Assembly: GCA_030141605.1 (NCBI GenBank)
Contig: JAQGDQ010000017.1
Location: 1-64,000, forward strand
Direction: 5' to 3'
Length of the DNA stretch: 64,000 nt
Source of the DNA: Tubiluchus corallicola
Taxonomy: Eukaryota > Priapulida > Priapulimorpha > Priapulimorphida > Tubiluchidae
Shown here piece by piece: positions 59,601 to 64,000 of this stretch (its first letter is position 1; each line of letters starts with the position of its first letter). Position numbers and translations under genes: made by a program. A model generated the notes under the pieces. The model did no database searches, was not told the origin of the DNA, and saw only the letters and a list, made by a program, of their open reading frames with translations.

Positions 59601-62497
59601 TGCTAACTGTGAGACTTATACGCAACAGAATATTGCTACAGAAGTTACTATATTTTGATAATAGTAAAAATATGTGAAAATATCATGATGTAATTAAATT
59701 GGAAAAATATAAGAATTCTTCAATGTTCAGATTTTGAAAAATTGAGAAATTTCTTGCCGAGACAAGTGTTAAAAACTATGTCAATATTCTACACACTAAT
59801 TTGCTAAATTATATCATTTAGTAACTATTGGGTTACATTTAAGAGTTCTTACGACTAGAAATGCTATTCTACAAACTGTGGACGGTATAAAATCTGAGCA
59901 ATAATTACAAGCACTAACCTCAAATTAAATAAACATACAAATGAGTGCAAAGTTCCTAGGTAGGCAACAATAAAACATGATGTAAAAATCATCATCCTAA
60001 CACCTAGTTGAAAAGATTTACTTTTTTAAAGTACACTGCTCAAATTATAGACATACAATAGAGCATCTACTTACGTTCCCATTCACAAGGTACTGGTGTC
60101 GTGAGGTTATTGCCTCCAGGAATGTTATCTGCATGTTGAGAAACATGTTGGTAAAACACTTCCGGATTGTCATACGCAACCTGAGAGTTGAAAAGAGCCT
60201 TCAATTTAAAGTGATAATCTGAATAGCTTGGCCATAGAGAGTTTGAGATACATAAAATCATAAATCCTCAACAATTACACTTGGTACTAGTGAATATGGG
60301 CCACAAATCATACAAGTGCTTGCTCGTACAGACATCAGTACTGAAATTCAAGAACGACATGCAAATTATGGGCAGCAGATACCATATAAAACTGTAAATA
60401 TGCCCGTGAAACTTGGATTTCTATGACAAAAACTGGGTGCCGATATAAAAACCTTTCAGATCCATCAGAAGTGCCAGCTTAGTCCCTGAATGATATTAAG
60501 CAAGTCTTATTCCTTTTACAATGCAATAAGGGATTAATTAAAATTGTTAATGTATTAGTTATGTTACCTGGCAGTGCTTTATTTCAAATACGATAGGCGC
60601 CGCTTAATAGACTCACTTTGGGACAGTAGTGTTCTGATCCAATTAACCGATTGAATCTATTAACCGACAGATGTAGTATTACTAGCATAGAAGTATGAAT
60701 CGTCAGCTTAGTGTAGACTGCAAAGGCTTTTGATAAATTTTAGAAATGCAGTAATGCCTAAATTCCTACGCAATTATTTAAAAGTGTTGATTTATAAAGT
60801 GAATTAATAAAAAAGAGATTAAAAAAGTTTACTTTTCTAAATCACATATTAGATTCTATTAACCGTGAGTCTAATAAACGGCACCTACTGTATAATATGT
60901 TTTAAGCAAAAAGTTTCACTGAACATTTTGCAACGACTAGTAGTAGCAAAACAGTGTTTTAGATTACATAAATGGGTCGTTGTTCAGTTTGGTTTGTGCA
61001 AACTAAATTACAGTTTTCCAGTACATTACTGAACAAAAATCATGTGTTATACAACAGTTTTGGTTAAAACACTTCAGCAAACAGACAGAATTGGTTTCTT
61101 AGTGTTCTAGTGTATTATTATGAAAAATAAATTTGTGTCTCAGTGGAATGGGTTATATAACCTTAAGTTCAGATCATTACAAAAAATATAAAAATCGGTA
61201 AAAAATCAACAAGAATTGGTCACATTATAAAAGTTCTTGACCGACATTCACAGCTCAACAATTTGCACAACTTACACCGCAATGCATGATTCCACAGGTT
61301 AAGCTGTCCGGTAACTCAGGAATCATATTTCGACCGCTTTCATTGCCACATGTGTCCAAGCCATGACGAGCCATTATATTTGCACCAATGCACTTTACTT
61401 TAGTGTGGTAAGCATGGAAGTACACATGTCGAATAAACTCTGGGTAGTTATCAATAACTGAACCACAGTCGCACCAGTCACATTTGAAATCTGCAATGAT
61501 AACATGAAATTTAGCAAACACTATCATAATTAAAAGAGGTTGAAGAAGCTTGTGCTTTTCAAAGTCGCATGAGCAAAGTCAAAGTTAGTGTTATGGCGGA
61601 AATGTATCTTCAAGCCCAGCTTCATTATGAATGAAGCCAAGAAATGTAATAAAGCTAGCATCAAAATTCTAGCTACACAAAACACTTTTAATTGAAAATA
61701 ACAAAGTTTGTAAAACCCTAAATTCCACTTTTAAGCTTCTTAGTGTTTTCAAAACAGGTCACACACTTCGTCATGCTCATTGAAAAATTGAAAAAAGCAA
61801 AACGCGAAAAGGGCACCACAACGAGTGTGCTTAGTGCAGTGGCAATAAGGATTACAGCAGTTCCTGCAGCACATATGGCGAATCTAGCAGTTGCAGAGGT
61901 CTGATATTTTACACGACAACAAATAATCACCATATTGTACATATTATACACCTGGCATCACTAGACTATTCCACAAAACAATATTACAACTCTAGGTGGT
62001 TGCAAAGCACAAGAGCTTAAAGCTAGCGGATGTACAGAACAGAACACACACTGTACTTCGAAAAATTTGGAAGAGGCAGCAGATTTGTAAAATGATTTGT
62101 GAAACATTTGAATTAGACTTTTTGTCATTTAATTAAAATCGCACTTAAGATGAATTGCATTTTTATGCTGTCAGTTATTTTTGTTACAAAATTATTTATG
62201 CAAAATTGATATAGACATTTGTACCATACCATTAAATATGCAACATAACATGAACAGCTAAAAATAACAAAATGCATACATACCTTTGTCAACTTTCCCA
62301 AACAGGCAATCTTCGAGATGTGTTCCGCAATGCTTCACAAACTCCATCATATCAAAATAGAGATCACTGCAGTTTCCCCATTCACACTGAAGTGAAAGCT
62401 TCTCCAGCCTTTTTGGTACAACTTTAGTTATGTCCCTCTCAAGGCACCTCTTTTTATTTGGAGGTGCAGTACTTTCTCCACAATCTGAAGTTTCCAT
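53691..62497 (-). CDS. HINFP: Histone H4 transcription factor HINFP (C2H2 zinc-finger protein)
   Basis: Nuclear zinc-finger factor that in vertebrates activates histone H4 genes at the G1/S transition. Ten exons, from 62497: 62497-62284, 61490-61276, 60180-60075, 59311-59159, 58069-57992, 57335-57215, 56572-56434, 55834-55710, 54683-54524 and 54116-53691. All splice in phase to 578 aa (human 517). About nine C2H2 fingers span residues 35-370, including LQCEWGNCSDLYF, FIRHVYFHAYHTK, EQCDSTFRSKHKLKDHLRGH, FQCSHCSKLFGSKRILKDHM, YKCPYCDMTFPAPATVRKHV and YACHMCSKVFTRGQILTEHL. The HINFP-specific block RFRYHLQSDGYLRLQTVRYE (from about 381) follows the last finger. The C-terminal exon is low in complexity and less conserved. 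CHRAC1 lies 277 bp upstream on the same strand. Confidence 0.93.
55962..56129. mobile_element. Second copy of the pogo/mariner-like MITE, in HINFP intron 7
   Basis: It begins TGGTCAAACCTTTTTATACT after a TA and ends GTTATAACAAGGTGTGACTG, matching the termini and internal phrases (TTTGGGACTGCAAA, near TTGGCAT) of the element at 13216-13409. It is more diverged, about 168 bp, and has no coding capacity. Confidence 0.6.
58384..58840. repeat. GC-rich interspersed repeat in HINFP intron 4
   Basis: After a (TA)n run at 58397-58417 comes about 400 bp of distinctly higher GC. It includes CACATGAAAGGTCTCAATCT, whose complement resembles the GAGACCTTTCAT anchor of the tandem array at 14.4-15.2 kb. The 118-codon minus-strand frame across it has no recognised domain. 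The block is probably a member of the same repeat family, though this rests on a short match. Confidence 0.4.
60591..60890. mobile_element. Tc1/mariner-type MITE in HINFP intron 2
   Basis: The 300-bp element has inverted ends: CGATAGGCGCCGCTTAATAG and, at the right, the complement of CAGTAGGTGCCGTTTATTAG, both followed inward by ACTCAC. TA flanks both sides (60589-60590 and 60891-60892), as expected for a TA target duplication. The interior repeats the motif ATTAACCG near both ends. No transposase. Confidence 0.75.
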
Positions 62498-62774
62498 CGT
62501 CTTCGGAATCTTAAACGTTGCTATTCAATTTAGCAACAAAAAAGCAGCTAATAAAGGAGAAATATACGTCTAAATACTTATTCGTTCAGAGCTCATGCCA
62601 CAGTTGATAGAAATACACCATGCTTCTATGTCCACAGAATATCTGGAGCTTCAAATATATCTGTCTTTCAAAAAAATTGGAAGGTTTATGTGACAAAGAA
62701 TGCAAAACAGCAAGAAACAAATTTTGTCACACAAATAACATGCTGACCGTTATTTAGACACAAAAACCTAATTG
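62498..62774 (-). promoter_or_regulatory. Short CHRAC1-HINFP intergenic region
   Basis: Only 277 bp separate the CHRAC1 stop from the HINFP start on the same strand, and I see no canonical AATAAA on that strand within it. TTTCTCCTTTATTAG, ending about 60 nt before the HINFP ATG, is a good 3' splice site. Compactness, missing poly(A) signal and acceptor together suggest either an operon resolved by trans-splicing or a HINFP promoter with a 5' UTR intron overlapping CHRAC1. Confidence 0.35.
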
Positions 62775-63089
62775 TCAACGATCTTCATTTTTCTTTGCTT
62801 CTTTCATCATCTCAAAGTACTGTTTTGCTTTTATCTTCCTGGGCACAATGTCCTGCAAAAATTCCATGTTTTCGGTCGTGTTCACTACTTCGGCAAAATC
62901 TTTGTAATCAATATAATCAGGCTCTTTACTTTTTTGTTGCGTAAGTAGAGCTGCATGTTTTATAAACAGTTCGGTAGCCTTTGCTATAAGAAAACTGGAT
63001 TCTTGGCTGATAGCCGACACTTCAGGAGAACTTTTCATGATAGTACGAACTCTTGAAAGTGGCAAGAAACTCTTGGAAAGATCATCCAT
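62775..63089 (-). CDS. CHRAC1: Chromatin accessibility complex subunit 1 (histone-fold protein)
   Basis: Histone-fold protein (CHRAC-15/p15) that in other animals pairs with POLE3/CHRAC-17 in the CHRAC nucleosome-sliding complex. Complete single-exon frame of 104 aa. Residues about 7-80 form the NF-YC-like fold: SFLPLSRVRTIMKSSPEVSA, then SSFLIAKATELFIKHAALLT and the YIDYKDFAEVV segment. LQDIVPRKIKAKQYFEMMKE ends the protein with the family's basic C-terminal helix. The start is supported by its fit to the family N-terminus. A strong splice acceptor (ATTAATTTTCAG) ends just 2 nt before the ATG, so the leader is spliced, in cis or trans. Confidence 0.92.
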   Translation of the reverse strand: MDDLSKSFLPLSRVRTIMKSSPEVSAISQESSFLIAKATELFIKHAALLTQQKSKEPDYIDYKDFAEVVNTTENMEFLQDIVPRKIKAKQYFEMMKEAKKNEDR

Positions 63090-63091
63090 GA

Positions 63092-63107
63092 CTGAAAATT
63101 AATCTAA
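63092..63107 (-). promoter_or_regulatory. Splice acceptor abutting the CHRAC1 start codon
   Basis: On the minus strand the sequence reads GATTAATTTTCAG, then TC and the ATG. This is a strong 3' splice site leaving only 2 nt of leader. No upstream leader exon can be identified in the remaining 0.9 kb. Confidence 0.5.
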
Positions 63108-64000
63108 TCATTCATCAGACAGTATGTAGTGTCACTTTGTATGAGATGATAAAGCTCTGTGCACAAGGAATGGCAACATGTAATTCATGATTTGAAGTAC
63201 ATCACACTAAGTACATCGAGATGCTATGTTTATGTCACAGCAATTAAACACTTTATTTGCCTTCTACACAAAAATAAAGCAAATTTCAGGTGTAGCAGTG
63301 TAAATATTTGAAGTAACGTAAATATAATAAAGTTGCAACCAGTGTTAAACTCTACATCTGATTCCTTAAATTAGACTAACTTAGGATACATACTTTCCTA
63401 GAATTCTAGATATAAAACAGACTAGCGAGAATATGCACACACTATCTAGCCAAGAAGGGTTTATTACATATTACAAAAAGGTAGTTCTTGGTGAAGGCAG
63501 TATAGTAAACTTGCACAACTGCCACATTATGATTATATTTCATTACTAAAACTTGTGCTGAACTAAAAAACTTCACTACACATAAAACAAAATCAAAATT
63601 AAGTCCTTGCTACACTTATTAAACATTTAAACATTAGAAAAGATCAGGCAGCTCAATAAGAGTCAAGCAGCTGTTGCAACGGATTTAAAATAACGCAGTG
63701 TCTAACAGCCCGGATGAGAAATATTAAAATAATGGGTCAAGTGCAGTAAAAGTGTACCGTGTGCAAGATTTACATTACATCACCTAGCTGTGATCTAAAA
63801 GTGTAACTGTAGTAACATAGTGATCCTAGTCAGTAGTTGCAGGTATAGGCCTACTTGCTGTGCCAGTGAAACAGCTGCCAGTATGCTAAAGTATTGCTCA
63901 TATACGCAATTGACTTTTATAGCACACTGAAACATTTCAAAAGTTATAGTTTCAAATAAAAAAACAAATCAAATCAATTATTTTTTACTCCAGGCATAAA
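63108..64000. other. Right-edge flank upstream of CHRAC1
   Basis: AT-rich DNA without a convincing exon on either strand. It may contain a leader exon or promoter for CHRAC1. The extreme right end (CAAATCAAATCAAT) resembles the short-repeat tails of LINEs, but there is too little sequence to classify it. Confidence 0.4.

Noticed and set aside
1-64000. CRISPR arrays, bacterial operons, rRNA genes or viral genes
   Set aside because: No direct-repeat/spacer array, Shine-Dalgarno-led gene runs, rRNA blocks or viral coding sequences were seen. The window is ordinary animal nuclear DNA with introns.

Overview
The window is strongly AT-rich metazoan nuclear DNA. Its genes are split by GT-AG introns, and between them lie diverged LINE fragments, miniature DNA transposons and microsatellites. 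The gene set (mL37, HINFP, CHRAC1, a NUP42-like nucleoporin, a Golgi sulfotransferase, a beta-1,3-glycosyltransferase, an ankyrin-Mab21 protein) fits an invertebrate animal. A deuterostome such as a tunicate is possible, but nothing here proves the phylum.

Layout: (1) 1-12.5 kb has no gene I can support. It holds a 257-bp foldback element, a diverged direct repeat, microsatellites and a LINE 3' end. (2) 12.5-17.5 kb, minus strand: the 3' exons of a NUP42-like FG nucleoporin. Its introns carry a pogo/mariner-like MITE, a satellite-like array of about 147-bp units and a hairpin cluster. Its 5' exons, including the expected CCCH finger, were not found. A perfect hAT MITE (17601-17919) lies just upstream. 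(3) 20.0-21.6 kb, plus strand: a complete two-exon carbohydrate sulfotransferase (363 aa), followed by two hAT-like elements with target-site duplications. (4) 24.3-25.8 kb: a LINE tail and a possible THAP remnant. (5) 26.1-28.1 kb, minus strand: a complete two-exon GT31 glycosyltransferase (372 aa). (6) 28.2-37.1 kb: repeat-rich spacer with a heat-shock-element/TATA/poly(A) LTR-like unit, two degraded reverse transcriptases and a 771-bp TIR element. (7) 37.2-52.4 kb, plus strand: the mitochondrial ribosomal protein mL37 in eight exons (408 aa). Its 7.5-kb first intron hosts, on the opposite strand, an intact single-exon 711-aa ankyrin-Mab21 (cGAS-like) gene. (8) 53.7-63.1 kb, minus strand: HINFP in ten exons (578 aa), and 277 bp upstream of its ATG the intact single-exon CHRAC1 (104 aa).

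Splice models for the sulfotransferase, glycosyltransferase, mL37 and HINFP were built by hand; every junction keeps frame and the joined proteins read through without a stop. Functionally, the sulfotransferase and glycosyltransferase are both Golgi type II enzymes, and HINFP and CHRAC1 are both nuclear chromatin/transcription proteins. The ankyrin-Mab21 protein keeps all three nucleotidyltransferase acidic residues and is the best candidate for an uncharacterised signalling component.
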